Shown: piece by piece, positions 1 through 8,735 of the stretch
How positions within the stretch are numbered: the first letter of the stretch is position 1
Layout of the letters: each line of letters opens with the position of its first letter
Assembly (NCBI RefSeq): GCF_009908195.1
Contig: NZ_JAAAHS010000003.1
Coordinates: 1 to 64,000 of the forward strand
Length of the DNA: 64,000 bases
Reading direction: 5' to 3'
Source of the DNA: Streptomyces boluensis
GTDB taxonomy: Bacteria; Actinomycetota; Actinomycetes; Streptomycetales; Streptomycetaceae
The notes under the pieces: generated by a model
What the model saw: only the letters and a program-made list of their open reading frames with translations
What the model was told of the DNA's origin: nothing
Databases searched by the model: none
Translations under genes and position numbers: made by a program

Positions 1-1283
1 GTGGTCAGCCGTACGCCGCGGCCGAGGAGGCGCCGTCGGGCGACGAACCCGAGCGCGCCGTCCTGCGTCCACATGCCACCGATGAGCATCGAACGCCTCG
101 ACCAGCCACGGGGGTTGGCGGAGCGCAGCAGGTCCACGGGATGGCGCAGCATCTCCTTGAGCAGGCCAAGGGGTCGGGTCAGCCGGGTGCCGTCGCCGCT
201 GAGCGGGACGAAGAGGAGCCCCATGGAGTCGGCGGCGCCGCCGTAGCCGACCGGCTCCAGATGCATGTCGTCGGTGGCCTGCAGGCTGCCGGAGATGGCG
301 ACGCCCTTGCTGAGGTCGGTGTTCGGGTCGCGGGCGGTGATCGCGCAGATCGACTCGGCGTTGGTGCGCACGTCGTGGCCGAGTCGCTCGCTCAGGGCGG
401 GCAGCGATCCACGGTGGCGGCAGGTGGCGAGCAGTCGGGCCGTGCCCACCGCGCCCGCCGCGACGACCACACCGCGGGCGCGCAGCACGCGCGTGCCGCG
501 GCGCACGGTGGAGCCGGGGCGGCGGGCGGTGATCGCGTAACCGTCCGAGCCGTCGGCGGCGCCGAGCGGGGTGATGTCGGTGACCTCGCGGTCGGGTTCG
601 ATGCGTGCGCCGCGCCGTTCGGCGAGCCACAGGTAGTTCTTGTCGAGGGTGTTCTTGGCGCCGACGCGGCAGCCGACCATGCAGCGCCCGCAGTCGGTGC
701 AGCCGGTGCGCTCGGGGCCCTCGCCGTCGACGTACGGGTCGGGGACGGTGACGCCCGCCTTGCCGCGGAACACGCCGATGCGGGTGGCGTGGAAGCGGTC
801 GGGCGGCAGGCGGAGGTCGTCGGCGACAGCGCGGGCCATGGCGTCGCGCGGGGAGGAGACGGGGGTGTCGACGACGCCGAGCATCCGCTCTGCGATGGCG
901 TAGCAGCGGTCCAGATCGACGTGTTCGCCCACCGCCATGTCGAGGTGCTCGCGGAACGTCTCGCCGCGCCGGTACAGGGTCTGGGCGTAGACGAGGCTGC
1001 CGCCGCCGACCCCGGAGCTGCTGATGATCGACACGTCACGGAAGGCGCTGACCCGCAGGATGCCGCGCAGACCGAGCCGGGGCATCCAGAAGTAGCGGCG
1101 CAAGTCCCAGGTGGAGGCGGGGAGTTCGGAGGTGGGGTAGCGGCGCCCGGCCTCCAGGACGCAGACCCGGTATCCGCGCTCGGCGAGCCGCAGGGCGGCC
1201 ACGCTGCCGCCGAAGCCGGAACCGATCACGACCCAGTCGTAGTCGAAGCCGCCTTCGCGCTCTTGCCCGGTACGAGATCCCAT
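1..1283 (-). CDS. GMC-family flavin oxidoreductase (cholesterol-oxidase-like), 3' end outside window
   Basis: The protein oxidises an alcohol, possibly a sterol, using FAD. Its N-terminus has a dinucleotide fold with GSGFGG at residues 21-26. Around residues 193-203 comes a cysteine-rich stretch, CTDCGRCMVGC, seen in the large cholesterol-oxidase-like branch of GMC enzymes. The frame stays open to the left edge, so about 428 codons are visible and the C-terminus is missing. I chose the ATG at 1283 because AAGGG lies 8 nt upstream; the ATG 6 bases earlier is too close to it. It lies downstream of, and in the same direction as, the TetR gene, with its own operator at 1324-1339. The substrate is not known. 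Confidence 0.85.
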   Translation of the reverse strand, partial: MGSRTGQEREGGFDYDWVVIGSGFGGSVAALRLAERGYRVCVLEAGRRYPTSELPASTWDLRRYFWMPRLGLRGILRVSAFRDVSIISSSGVGGGSLVYAQTLYRRGETFREHLDMAVGEHVDLDRCYAIAERMLGVVDTPVSSPRDAMARAVADDLRLPPDRFHATRIGVFRGKAGVTVPDPYVDGEGPERTGCTDCGRCMVGCRVGAKNTLDKNYLWLAERRGARIEPDREVTDITPLGAADGSDGYAITARRPGSTVRRGTRVLRARGVVVAAGAVGTARLLATCRHRGSLPALSERLGHDVRTNAESICAITARDPNTDLSKGVAISGSLQATDDMHLEPVGYGGAADSMGLLFVPLSGDGTRLTRPLGLLKEMLRHPVDLLRSANPRGWSRRSMLIGGMWTQDGALGFVARRRLLGRGVRLT

Positions 1284-1323
1284 GCCCATCCCTTGCTCGT
1301 GGCGCCCGTCGGTCCCAGACGCG

Positions 1324-1339
1324 GACCGTACGAACGGTC
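1324..1339 (-). promoter_or_regulatory. TetR-type operator upstream of the GMC oxidoreductase
   Basis: The inverted repeat GACCGT-ACGA-ACGGTC has perfect 6-bp arms and a 4-bp spacer. It lies about 40 bp before the oxidoreductase start. The same CCGT-N4-ACGG core occurs in front of the TetR gene and the lipase, so the neighbouring TetR protein is the likely binder (inference). Confidence 0.6.
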
Positions 1340-1504
1340 AGTGTCGAGTGAATAACAGTCTCTGTTCGTCCGAAACTCTCGTCAAGGGGTCGGCGGCGCG
1401 CGCTGGCAGGGGAGTGCGTGGACGACGGCCGGTTCGCGGCGTGGTCGCGGACCGCTCGGGCGCGTCGAGGGGTTCCTGGCGGGGGTCTCCAGAAGGCTGA
1501 ACCG

Positions 1505-2191
1505 TCAGGAGGCGGCCGCCGCCTCCGCGAGGCAGGTGCGGACCGTCTCGGCGACCTTGCCGTCGGGATCGCTGAGCCGGGCGAGTGCCGTGCGGCGGGT
1601 CAGCAGGCTGCCGAGGACCAAGTCCACGAAGGCGGAGCCGATCTCGTCGACGCTCTTCTCGCCCTCGGGGTCGAACCACGTCCAGGCCCACTGCGCCGAG
1701 CCGAACAGCAGCAAACTCTGCATCGGTACGTCCGTCTCGCGGAACACGCCGGACGCGGCTCCGTCCCGCATGACGCCGCGGACGAGCTCCAAGTACTCAT
1801 CGCGCAGCCGGTCGCCCTCGGCGTGCATCTCCTGCCCGGCCAGGCGGACGCTCTCGCGCTGGAAGGCGACGGTGGCGTGCCGGTCGTGCACCTGGTAGCG
1901 CACGAACGCGTAGAGCAGACCGGCCAGTTGATCGGCAGGGGCGGACAGGCACTCGAGGATGCGGCGGGCCTCGGCGAGGCGGCGCTGCATGTACGACTCG
2001 TGGAGCACGGCGAGCAGCCGGTCCTTGGTGCCGTAGTGGTGCACGATCGTGCCCTTGGAGATGCCGAGCTCCTCGGCGATGTCCCCGAAGTTCGTGCCGT
2101 CGTAGCCGGATTCGGCCACCCGCCGGGTGAAGGACTCCAGGATCTGCACCGACTTGCCCGCAGCCGGGATGCCCCTGCGCTTCGTGGCCAC
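1505..2191 (-). CDS. TetR/AcrR family transcriptional regulator
   Basis: This is a 228-residue one-component repressor. The helix-turn-helix lies around residues 30-55 (GDIAEELGISKGTIVHHY), followed by an alpha-helical ligand-binding domain rich in Trp and Phe near the dimer region. The GTG start at 2191 is preferred over the ATG ten codons upstream because GAGGAG sits 7 nt before it. Three inverted repeats with a CCGT-N4-ACGG core occur next to this gene, its downstream oxidoreductase and the divergent lipase, which suggests local and auto-regulation. Ligand unknown; a fatty acid or sterol would fit the neighbouring enzymes but this is a guess. Confidence 0.9.
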   Translation of the reverse strand: MATKRRGIPAAGKSVQILESFTRRVAESGYDGTNFGDIAEELGISKGTIVHHYGTKDRLLAVLHESYMQRRLAEARRILECLSAPADQLAGLLYAFVRYQVHDRHATVAFQRESVRLAGQEMHAEGDRLRDEYLELVRGVMRDGAASGVFRETDVPMQSLLLFGSAQWAWTWFDPEGEKSVDEIGSAFVDLVLGSLLTRRTALARLSDPDGKVAETVRTCLAEAAAAS

Positions 2192-2254
2192 GTTCCGCTC
2201 CTCTTCGATCCGCCCGTACACCCGTTCCGGGGGTCGCCCAGGCTATCGCGCGGT

Positions 2255-2276
2255 CTTGGCCGTCCGTACGGCCAAG
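2255..2276. promoter_or_regulatory. TetR-type operator in the tetR promoter region
   Basis: CTTGGCCGT-CCGT-ACGGCCAAG has perfect 9-bp arms around a 4-bp spacer, 64 bp upstream of the TetR GTG. Arm core and spacer length match the other two operators here, fitting autoregulation. Confidence 0.6.
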
Positions 2277-2330
2277 GCTGTCGGCTCGGTCGACGGTGGG
2301 TCACCCGGAGGCGACCTCACGGCCTGCGCA

Positions 2331-2348
2331 TGACCGTACGCACGGTCA
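2331..2348. promoter_or_regulatory. TetR-type operator upstream of the secreted lipase
   Basis: TGACCGT-ACGC-ACGGTCA has perfect 7-bp arms and a 4-bp spacer. It is nearly identical to the operator at 1324-1339 and lies just upstream of the predicted lipase promoter. Confidence 0.65.
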
Positions 2349-2368
2349 ATTTCTTTGTGACGCAAGCG

Positions 2369-2397
2369 TTGACTGTACGGTCGGTCAGTCTTACGGT
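2369..2397 (+). promoter_or_regulatory. Predicted lipase promoter overlapping a degenerate operator
   Basis: TTGACT (2369-2374) and TACGGT (2392-2397) are separated by 17 bp. The spacer holds an imperfect copy of the operator, GACTGT-ACGG-TCGGTC at 2371-2386. A repressor bound here would block polymerase. Confidence 0.5.
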
Positions 2398-2434
2398 GAT
2401 GCGCGCCGCAGCCCACGACGAAGTGAGCCATAAC

Positions 2435-3430
2435 GTGATCAAAACCATCAGACGGGTCGCGACCGTCGTCGCGACCCTCGGCGCCGTGCTCGCCGGATCC
2501 CTCGCCCCGCCCGCCCAGGCGGACACCGCCGGCGAGGGGCCGCCGCTCACCCAGCCGGAGTCCGCGCTGCGCGACGCGGTGTCCTGCGATCCGTCCGTCA
2601 CCCCGTCGTCCGGCAAGCAGGCTGTGCTCCTGGTCCACGGCATCGGCGGTCAGCCCGAGGGCTATTGGGACTGGAACTACCAGCGCGCCCTGCCCGACGA
2701 GGGGTACGGAGTCTGCACTGTCGCCCTGCCCAGTCGCGGGCTCATCGACCCGGTGATCTCGGCCGAGTACGTGGTGTACGCGGCCCGGTACGCGTACGAG
2801 CGCTCGGGGCGCAAGATCGCCCTGATCGGGCACAGTGAGGGCGGCTCGCTCGTGACCTGGGCCGCGAAGTTCTGGCCCGACGTGGCCGCGCATGCCGAGG
2901 ACGTCGTCTCGTTGGGCGGGGCCATGCAGGGCACCGGGCTCGGCAACACGCTGTGCGCCACGAACTGGTGCACCAAGGCGGCCTGGCGCGCCAGCCTGGA
3001 CTCGCACTTCATGCGCGCCATGCAGAAGGCGCCGATGCCCACGAACACCCCGGTGACCTCTGTCTACACCACGGTCCTCGACGAGGTGGTGTTCCCGCAG
3101 CCCAGGGCGAGCACGCTGCCCGGCGCGGCCAACATGGCGCTGCAGGACGTGTGTCCGGTACGGGTCGCCGACCACGTCACGATCCTCGGCGACTCGGTCG
3201 GCTACGCCCTGGCTCTCGACGCGCTCAAGCACCCGGGGCCCGCAGTGCCGTCGCGTCTCGACGACAAGCTGTCGCTGTGTCTCAACCCGTTGATGCCGCG
3301 TGCGGTGCCGCCCAGCGCGACCGAGGTGGCCGAGATCGCCGCGGCTCTGGTCGACGGGCTGTTGATCGGCGGTGACAAGGTGAGCGCCGAGCCGCCGCTG
3401 CCCGACTACGCGGCAGCGTACGGAAGTTGA
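2435..3430 (+). CDS. Secreted alpha/beta-hydrolase (lipase-like)
   Basis: A 331-residue exported hydrolase, expected to cleave lipid or other esters outside the cell. It begins with a signal peptide: basic MIKTIRR, a hydrophobic core, and a likely cut after PAQA near residue 28. The oxyanion loop LVHGIGG follows near residue 70, and the nucleophile is Ser134 in GHSEGG. Several Cys pairs suggest disulfides. I chose the GTG at 2435 because GAAGTGAG lies 7 nt upstream and the signal peptide then begins at the right place; an ATG at 2399 would add 12 residues. Its promoter carries TetR operators shared with the oxidoreductase unit. Confidence 0.85.
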   Translation: MIKTIRRVATVVATLGAVLAGSLAPPAQADTAGEGPPLTQPESALRDAVSCDPSVTPSSGKQAVLLVHGIGGQPEGYWDWNYQRALPDEGYGVCTVALPSRGLIDPVISAEYVVYAARYAYERSGRKIALIGHSEGGSLVTWAAKFWPDVAAHAEDVVSLGGAMQGTGLGNTLCATNWCTKAAWRASLDSHFMRAMQKAPMPTNTPVTSVYTTVLDEVVFPQPRASTLPGAANMALQDVCPVRVADHVTILGDSVGYALALDALKHPGPAVPSRLDDKLSLCLNPLMPRAVPPSATEVAEIAAALVDGLLIGGDKVSAEPPLPDYAAAYGS

Positions 3431-3449
3431 CCAGCCGCTCGGCGAGCGT

Positions 3450-3478
3450 CAGGCCCGCGTCGAACCGCCGCGGGCCTG
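3450..3478. terminator. Hairpin between convergent lipase and surE
   Basis: Perfect 10-bp arms, CAGGCCCGCG and CGCGGGCCTG, enclose a 9-nt loop 19 bp after the lipase stop. There is no T-tract, which is usual in this GC range. Confidence 0.6.
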
Positions 3479-3538
3479 TGCTGCTCGTACGTCACCCGAC
3501 TCGAGTGGTGGCGGATTGGGCGCGTGAGCGGGGTGCGC

Positions 3539-4498
3539 TCAGTTCAGCTTCTCGACCAGCCTGTCGACGAACGCCTGATGGCTCTGTGCGGGTGTCTCCA
3601 GGGCCGGCGACCCGTCCAGCGGCGTGACCGACGCGTAGCCGCGGGCGACCAGCTCGTAGTCGACGGTGGTCCGGGAGGTTTGATCCGCCGTTGCTTCGTG
3701 CATCGGGTCCAGGTTGTAGCCGACCTTGTACTCACCCGGTCCGGCCTTCTCGTACGTCGTGAGGATCGACTCGTGAACGGCGAGGGTCGCCGCGCGGACG
3801 CCCTCGAGCGGGCGGGCGGGGTAGTTGACGTTGAGGCCGAGCGTGGGAGGCATGAGCTGCTCGCAGCTGTCCGCGGTGTCCTTGACGGTATCGACCAGCG
3901 TGCGTACGAGCTTTGCGGTGCCGACGAAGTCCTCCCCTCCGGTGCCGTCCCACTTCGGGTCGAACTCGGCGGGGTGGGCCGTGCTGACGGCGATCGCCGG
4001 GATGCCCCGGTCCACGGCGGTGACTGCCGCGCCGACGGTGCCCGAGTGGTTGACCGTGCGCGAAAGGTTCGTACCGGAGTTGCTGCCGGAGACGACCAGG
4101 TCCGGAGCGTCGTGGGCGTAAAGGACCTGGAGGCCGAAGGCCACCGAGTCCGCCGGGGTGCCGGACACGGCATGGATGTCGGGATCACCCGCGACGGGCT
4201 GGGTCACTTCGAGCGCGCCGCCGTACGCCAGCGCGCCACCCCTACCGGTCTGGTTGGTCATCGGCGCGACCATCTTCACGTGGTGGCCCGCGCTCTTGAG
4301 CGCCTTGTAGACGGCGTTGATGCCCGGTGCGGCGTACCCGTCGTCGTTGCTCAGCAGGATGTCGAGCGGGCGGCTGCATCCCGCTTGTTGCCCGGCGGTG
4401 GCAACGGCTCCCGTGGACGACTCGGCCACGGCCCCGGGCGTGCCGGCGGTGGCGGCGAGCACGCCGACCGCGACCGCAACGGCTGTTCTTCGATTCAT
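3539..4498 (-). CDS. surE: Exported SurE family 5'/3'-nucleotidase (acid phosphatase)
   Basis: SurE proteins are metal-dependent nucleotidases/phosphatases and are usually cytoplasmic. This 319-residue copy starts with a signal peptide (MNRR, hydrophobic core, likely cut after AVA near residue 25), so it should act outside the membrane. The metal-site loop SNDDGY is at residues 50-55 (Asp52, Asp53), and GSNSGTN supplies the downstream Asn/Ser cluster. It is longer than ordinary SurE (about 250) because of the leader and a C-terminal extension. Upstream lies a regulon box (4598-4612) with a TACGTT -10 at 4557-4552, so it probably belongs to the shared regulon. Confidence 0.88.
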   Translation of the reverse strand: MNRRTAVAVAVGVLAATAGTPGAVAESSTGAVATAGQQAGCSRPLDILLSNDDGYAAPGINAVYKALKSAGHHVKMVAPMTNQTGRGGALAYGGALEVTQPVAGDPDIHAVSGTPADSVAFGLQVLYAHDAPDLVVSGSNSGTNLSRTVNHSGTVGAAVTAVDRGIPAIAVSTAHPAEFDPKWDGTGGEDFVGTAKLVRTLVDTVKDTADSCEQLMPPTLGLNVNYPARPLEGVRAATLAVHESILTTYEKAGPGEYKVGYNLDPMHEATADQTSRTTVDYELVARGYASVTPLDGSPALETPAQSHQAFVDRLVEKLN

Positions 4499-4597
4499 GG
4501 TTGTCCCGTCTGTCGCTGGTGGGCCACCTCCAGTACGGCCCGGCCCGGCACAACGTAGGTTCGGGGACTCGCAGGGCTTGGTTCCGGTGCAGGAAGG

Positions 4598-4612
4598 GGC
4601 CCGGATGGGCTA
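4598..4612 (-). promoter_or_regulatory. Regulon box, surE promoter (weak copy)
   Basis: Coding strand TAGCCCATCCGGGCC. It keeps the CCCA-nn-YGGG core but not the C5 run. A TACGTT -10 starts 41 bp away, the same spacing as at the strong sites. Confidence 0.5.
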
Positions 4613-4664
4613 CCTGGTCCACGCTCCGCCGAAGCCCTCCCGGAGCGCGTCTCGACGGAGCTCG

Positions 4665-6980
4665 TCAGTCGTGCTTCGCCTGCTGCTCGGTCACCCAACT
4701 GGCGATCTGGGCACGGGTCTTGAAGCCGAGCTTCGACAGGGCCCGCTCGACATGACCCTCGGCGGTACGCAGTGAGATCACCAGCTTGGCGGCGATCTCC
4801 TTGTTGGACATGCCGGCGGCAACCAGCTCCGCGACCTCGCTCTCGCGCCGCGTCAGCCGTACGGGAGCGCCGGCCGCCTCGACCGACGCCTGGGTAGCGG
4901 GCTCTCGGAGGCCGACCGCGAGCACCTCCTCGACACTCAGCCGGCTACCCCGCTCCAGCGCCGCCTCGAACCGGGCGTCGCCGAGGGTGACTCGGGCCAT
5001 GGCCTCATAGCGTGGCCGCAAGCCGCGCAGCTGGCGGGCGCCGAGGGTGCGCCAGATCTGGTCGACGCCGCCGAGGAGCACGCCCGCCCGTTCGCCCTCG
5101 CCGCGCAGCGCGGCGCTCCAGGCGATGACCTCGAGCGTGAGGCCAAAACCCAGGGTGTCGTGAAAGGCACGCTTGATGCGAAGCGCCTCCGACAGCTCGC
5201 GATCGGCGCGGTCGGGGTCGTCCTCGGCGAGCGCAAGCAGACCGCGGAGCCAATGTGCGTAGGACAGGTTCCAACGCTCGCCGGACGCCCGGCAGCGCCG
5301 ATAGAGGAGATCGGTGAGTTCAGCGGCCCGCTCGTGCTCATGCATGAGCAGGTACACCGAGGCCAGCTCGACCAGCAGGCTGTCGGTGTACTGCTGGGAG
5401 ATGGAGCCGTCGGCGTCGTACTGGGCGAGCGCTTCGGTGAGGAGCGTGATCGCGTCGGGGGAGTCGGGTTCGACCAGCGACACGACGAACCCGAGGACGT
5501 GCTTGGCGAAAGCCAGTGCGCGCAGGTCGCCGATCTCGAGCGCGAGGCCGTGAGCCTCCTCGGCACACGTGCGCATCCGCCCGAGATCACCCTGGAAGGC
5601 GGCGATGTAGGCAGCGGTCGCCAGCGCCCAAGCACGTTCCCGCTTCGGCGTCTGCTGGGCCAAGCCGCGGTCGAGCCACAGCCGGGCCTCGGTGAGGTGG
5701 TCCATCGCCCCCCAGAACCAGGGCACCGCGGCCATCTGCAGTCCGACCCGCGCCTCGCCCGGCGTGGACATGCAGTACTCAAGGGCGGTGCGCAGGTTCG
5801 CGTGCTCCATCTGCAGCCTGGCGGCCCACTTCGCCTGGCGGGGGCCGGCCCACTCCCTGCCGGCGGTCTCGATCAGCTTCGCGTACCAGTCGCGGTGTTG
5901 GCGAGCCGTCACGGCTTCGTCGCCCCAGTCGGCCAGGCGGGCACGGCCGTAGTCCCGGAGCGTGTCGCGCATGCGGAACCGGACGTGCCCGCCCTCCTCC
6001 TCACGGAGCAGTACGGACTTGTCGACCAGGCGCGCCACGGTGTCGAGGACCTCGTCCCCCGGCAGTGTCTCGTCGGCACAGATCTCCTGGAGCGCCTCGG
6101 CACTGAACCCGTCGGCGAACACGGTCGCCCGAGCCCACAGGAGTTGCTCGGTCGGGGTGCACAGGTCGTAGCTCCAGTCGATCAGCGCGCGCAGTGTGCG
6201 ATGCCGACGCGGCAGGTTTCTGTTGCCCTCGCGCAGCATCTGGAAGCGGTCGTCGAGCCGGGCGGCCAACTCCTCGACGGTGAACACGCGTAGCCGCACC
6301 GAGGCCAGCTCGATGGCCAGCGGAATGCCTTCAAGACGGTGACAGAGCCGAACGACAGCGGCCTCGTTGTCCGGCGTGATCGCGAATCCGGGAACGGCTG
6401 CGGCGGCCCGGTCCGCGAACAGTGCGACGGACGGATAGTGCCCTGCGGCACCCGGCTGCAGCGCGTCGCCGGGGTCGGGGGCGAGCAGCGGCGGCACGGG
6501 ATAGATGTGTTCGCCGGCAATGCGCAGCACATGCTGGCTGGTCGCCATGATCTTGACGTTCGGGGCGCTGCGCAGGATCTCGGCAGCCAGGTCACCGGCT
6601 GCCTCGACGAGGTGCTCGCAGTTGTCGAAGATGAGGAGCGCCTGGCGCTCGCGCAGGTGCTCGCCGATGACCGCGACCGGTTCCCGTGCCGGCTGCTCGC
6701 GGATGCCGACGGCATCGATCACCGCCTGCGGCAGCAGGTTCGGATCGGTGAGCGACGCGAGCTCGACGAGAAACACGCCGTCCGGGAAGGCACGACGCAT
6801 TTCGTTGGCCGCCTGCAGGCCGAGCCGGGTCTTGCCGACTCCGCCGATGCCGGTCAGCGTCACAAGGCGCGATACGGAGAACAGCTGCCGCACGGCGGTC
6901 ACGTCGTGCCGTCGACCCACGAAGGTGGTGAGGTCGGCGGGCAGCATGTTCGTCGTCGACCTTGCCGACGGAGAAGCCAT
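4665..6980 (-). CDS. LuxR-family regulator with N-terminal NB-ARC/AAA-type ATPase
   Basis: A 771-residue signal-sensing transcription factor. Order: P-loop ATPase with Walker A GIGGVGKT (residues 44-51) and Walker B LLIFDNCEH near 115, a winged-helix and helical-repeat (TPR-like) middle, and a C-terminal LuxR helix-turn-helix in the last 65 residues (LTRRESEVAELVAAGMSNKE). GAGGG lies 6 nt before the ATG. This architecture usually needs ATP and an effector before it activates transcription. No regulon box is seen at its own promoter. It is one of two LuxR-type candidates in the window for the box-binding activator (inference). Confidence 0.88.
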   Translation of the reverse strand: MASPSARSTTNMLPADLTTFVGRRHDVTAVRQLFSVSRLVTLTGIGGVGKTRLGLQAANEMRRAFPDGVFLVELASLTDPNLLPQAVIDAVGIREQPAREPVAVIGEHLRERQALLIFDNCEHLVEAAGDLAAEILRSAPNVKIMATSQHVLRIAGEHIYPVPPLLAPDPGDALQPGAAGHYPSVALFADRAAAAVPGFAITPDNEAAVVRLCHRLEGIPLAIELASVRLRVFTVEELAARLDDRFQMLREGNRNLPRRHRTLRALIDWSYDLCTPTEQLLWARATVFADGFSAEALQEICADETLPGDEVLDTVARLVDKSVLLREEEGGHVRFRMRDTLRDYGRARLADWGDEAVTARQHRDWYAKLIETAGREWAGPRQAKWAARLQMEHANLRTALEYCMSTPGEARVGLQMAAVPWFWGAMDHLTEARLWLDRGLAQQTPKRERAWALATAAYIAAFQGDLGRMRTCAEEAHGLALEIGDLRALAFAKHVLGFVVSLVEPDSPDAITLLTEALAQYDADGSISQQYTDSLLVELASVYLLMHEHERAAELTDLLYRRCRASGERWNLSYAHWLRGLLALAEDDPDRADRELSEALRIKRAFHDTLGFGLTLEVIAWSAALRGEGERAGVLLGGVDQIWRTLGARQLRGLRPRYEAMARVTLGDARFEAALERGSRLSVEEVLAVGLREPATQASVEAAGAPVRLTRRESEVAELVAAGMSNKEIAAKLVISLRTAEGHVERALSKLGFKTRAQIASWVTEQQAKHD

Positions 6981-7145
6981 GAGATCCCTCAGGAGGCGAC
7001 TGGAGGGGGAGGCGTCCCGATCTTAACTGCGCCTGCACGAGGAGCACAGTGTGATGCAGGCTCTGCGCGAAATGGCAGCGGCTGACTTCGCCGAGGGTTT
7101 GCCCCGGCTCAGCCACTTCCAACAACGGTCAGGCTGGACGTGGGG

Positions 7146-8732
7146 TCAGTCACCGAACCGGAAGCCGTGGTAGCACCCGGCCTCGACCCCGTCCGCGATC
7201 TGCTTGTACAGCCCGACGCCGCCGACGAAGGGCATGAAGACGCGCTCCTTGCCGGGGACGTTCGCGCCCATGTACCACGACGCGGCCTGCGGGAAGAGCG
7301 TCAGGTTCGCGAGGTCGTTCGTGGTGGTCACCCAGGCGTCCTCGTTCTCGGGCGCGGCCTCCATGCGGGTCAGCCCCTGTTCCCGGAGATGTTCGAGGGC
7401 CCGGGAGATCCAGCCGACGTGCTGTTCGATCGAGGTCACCATGTTGGACAGCACCGACGGGCTCTGCGGGCCGGTGACGGTGAACAGATTGGGGAAGCCG
7501 GCCGACATCAGGCCGAGGTAGGTGCGCGGACCGTCCGCCCAGGCCTCCCGCAGGGTGCGGTCGCCGCTCTGGATCTCGATCGCGTTCAGCGCACCGGTCA
7601 TCGCGTCGAATCCGGTGGCGAGGACGATGACGTCGAGCGTGTGTTCCCGGCCTCCCGCGACGATCCCGCTCGGGGTGATCCGCTCGATCGGCTCCTCGGT
7701 CAGGTCGACCAGGGAGACGTTGTCCCGGTTGTAGACCTCGTAGTAGCCGGTGTCGACGCACATCCGCTTGCTGAAGATCGGATACGTCGTCGGGCAGAGC
7801 TTCTCCGCCACCGCCGGGTCCTTGACGATCGTACGGATCCGATTGCGGAAGTATTCGGCCACGGCCTCGTTGGCCCGGAGGTCGGTCATCACGTCCGCGT
7901 ACGCCCAGCCGAGACAGAGCCCGCCCTCGCCCCAGCGGCGGTCCAACTCCTTCTCCACCTCGGCCGGTTGGGTCTCGACCAGGAGGCCGGTGCCCACGCG
8001 GCAGTCGTACCCGTCCGGGGCTGTGCGGGCGGCCTCGCGGATCTCCCGGTAGCGGGTCTTCGCCTCCGCTAGCTCCTCGGCGATCGGCCGGTTGTGCGCG
8101 GGCGCGGAGAAGCACGGAGTGCGCTGGAAGACGGTCAGCTCGCCCACGACCGGCGCGACGGCCGTGACGGTCTGGAGGCCCGACGATCCCGTGCCGACGA
8201 CGCCGACGCGTCTGCCGGTGAGGTCGACGCCCTCGTGCGGCCAGTTCGATGTCCGGTACAGCTCGCCGTCGAAGTCCTCGAGCCCCGCGAACCCGGGCTC
8301 CGCGGGCATCGAGAGGTTCCCGGTCGCGGCGATGACGAAGCGCGAGGTGCATGTCGCGCCGTCGTCCGTGTGCACGGTCCACTGCGTCGCGGGCTCGTCC
8401 CACTCGAGCCGCAGCACGCGGGTGCCGAGGACGATGTCCTTGCGCAGGTCGAACCGGTCGGCCACGTGGTGGAGGTAGCGAAGCAGCTCGGGCTGGGCGG
8501 CGAACCGCTCGGTCCAGACCCACTCCTGTTGGAGGTCCTCGTCGAAGGAGTAGGAGTACTCGATCGATTCGATGTCGCAGCGGGCACCGGGGTATCGGTT
8601 CCAGTACCAGGTTCCGCCGACGTCGTCCCCGGCCTCTATGACGCGGACGTCGAAGCCGGACTCACGCAGTCGGTGCAACTGGTAGAGGCCGGCGAATCCG
8701 GCGCCGATGACGATGACGTCGTGATCGGGCAT
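7146..8732 (-). CDS. Flavin-containing (Baeyer-Villiger type) monooxygenase
   Basis: A 528-residue NADPH/FAD monooxygenase expected to insert oxygen next to a ketone, giving an ester or lactone. It has the FAD motif GAGFAG near residue 11, the GGTWYWNRYPGARCD signature of phenylacetone/cyclohexanone monooxygenases, and the NADPH motif GTGSSG near 180. The family fingerprint FxGxxxHxxxW is present at residues 154-164, but the central His is Arg160 (FDGELYRTSNW). Its start lies 3 bp after the stop of the upstream esterase gene, so the two form an operon: oxidation of a ketone, then hydrolysis of the ester. Confidence 0.88.
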   Translation of the reverse strand: MPDHDVIVIGAGFAGLYQLHRLRESGFDVRVIEAGDDVGGTWYWNRYPGARCDIESIEYSYSFDEDLQQEWVWTERFAAQPELLRYLHHVADRFDLRKDIVLGTRVLRLEWDEPATQWTVHTDDGATCTSRFVIAATGNLSMPAEPGFAGLEDFDGELYRTSNWPHEGVDLTGRRVGVVGTGSSGLQTVTAVAPVVGELTVFQRTPCFSAPAHNRPIAEELAEAKTRYREIREAARTAPDGYDCRVGTGLLVETQPAEVEKELDRRWGEGGLCLGWAYADVMTDLRANEAVAEYFRNRIRTIVKDPAVAEKLCPTTYPIFSKRMCVDTGYYEVYNRDNVSLVDLTEEPIERITPSGIVAGGREHTLDVIVLATGFDAMTGALNAIEIQSGDRTLREAWADGPRTYLGLMSAGFPNLFTVTGPQSPSVLSNMVTSIEQHVGWISRALEHLREQGLTRMEAAPENEDAWVTTTNDLANLTLFPQAASWYMGANVPGKERVFMPFVGGVGLYKQIADGVEAGCYHGFRFGD

Positions 8733-8735
8733 CGC

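Noticed and set aside
141-1355. 404-codon plus-strand frame
   Set aside because: Antisense to the GMC oxidoreductase, which has the Rossmann and Cys-rich motifs; the plus frame has none.
1505-2191. TetR gene as MftR, the mycofactocin regulator
   Set aside because: It is 44 kb from mftA and its probable operators (CCGT-N4-ACGG) do not occur at the mftA promoter.
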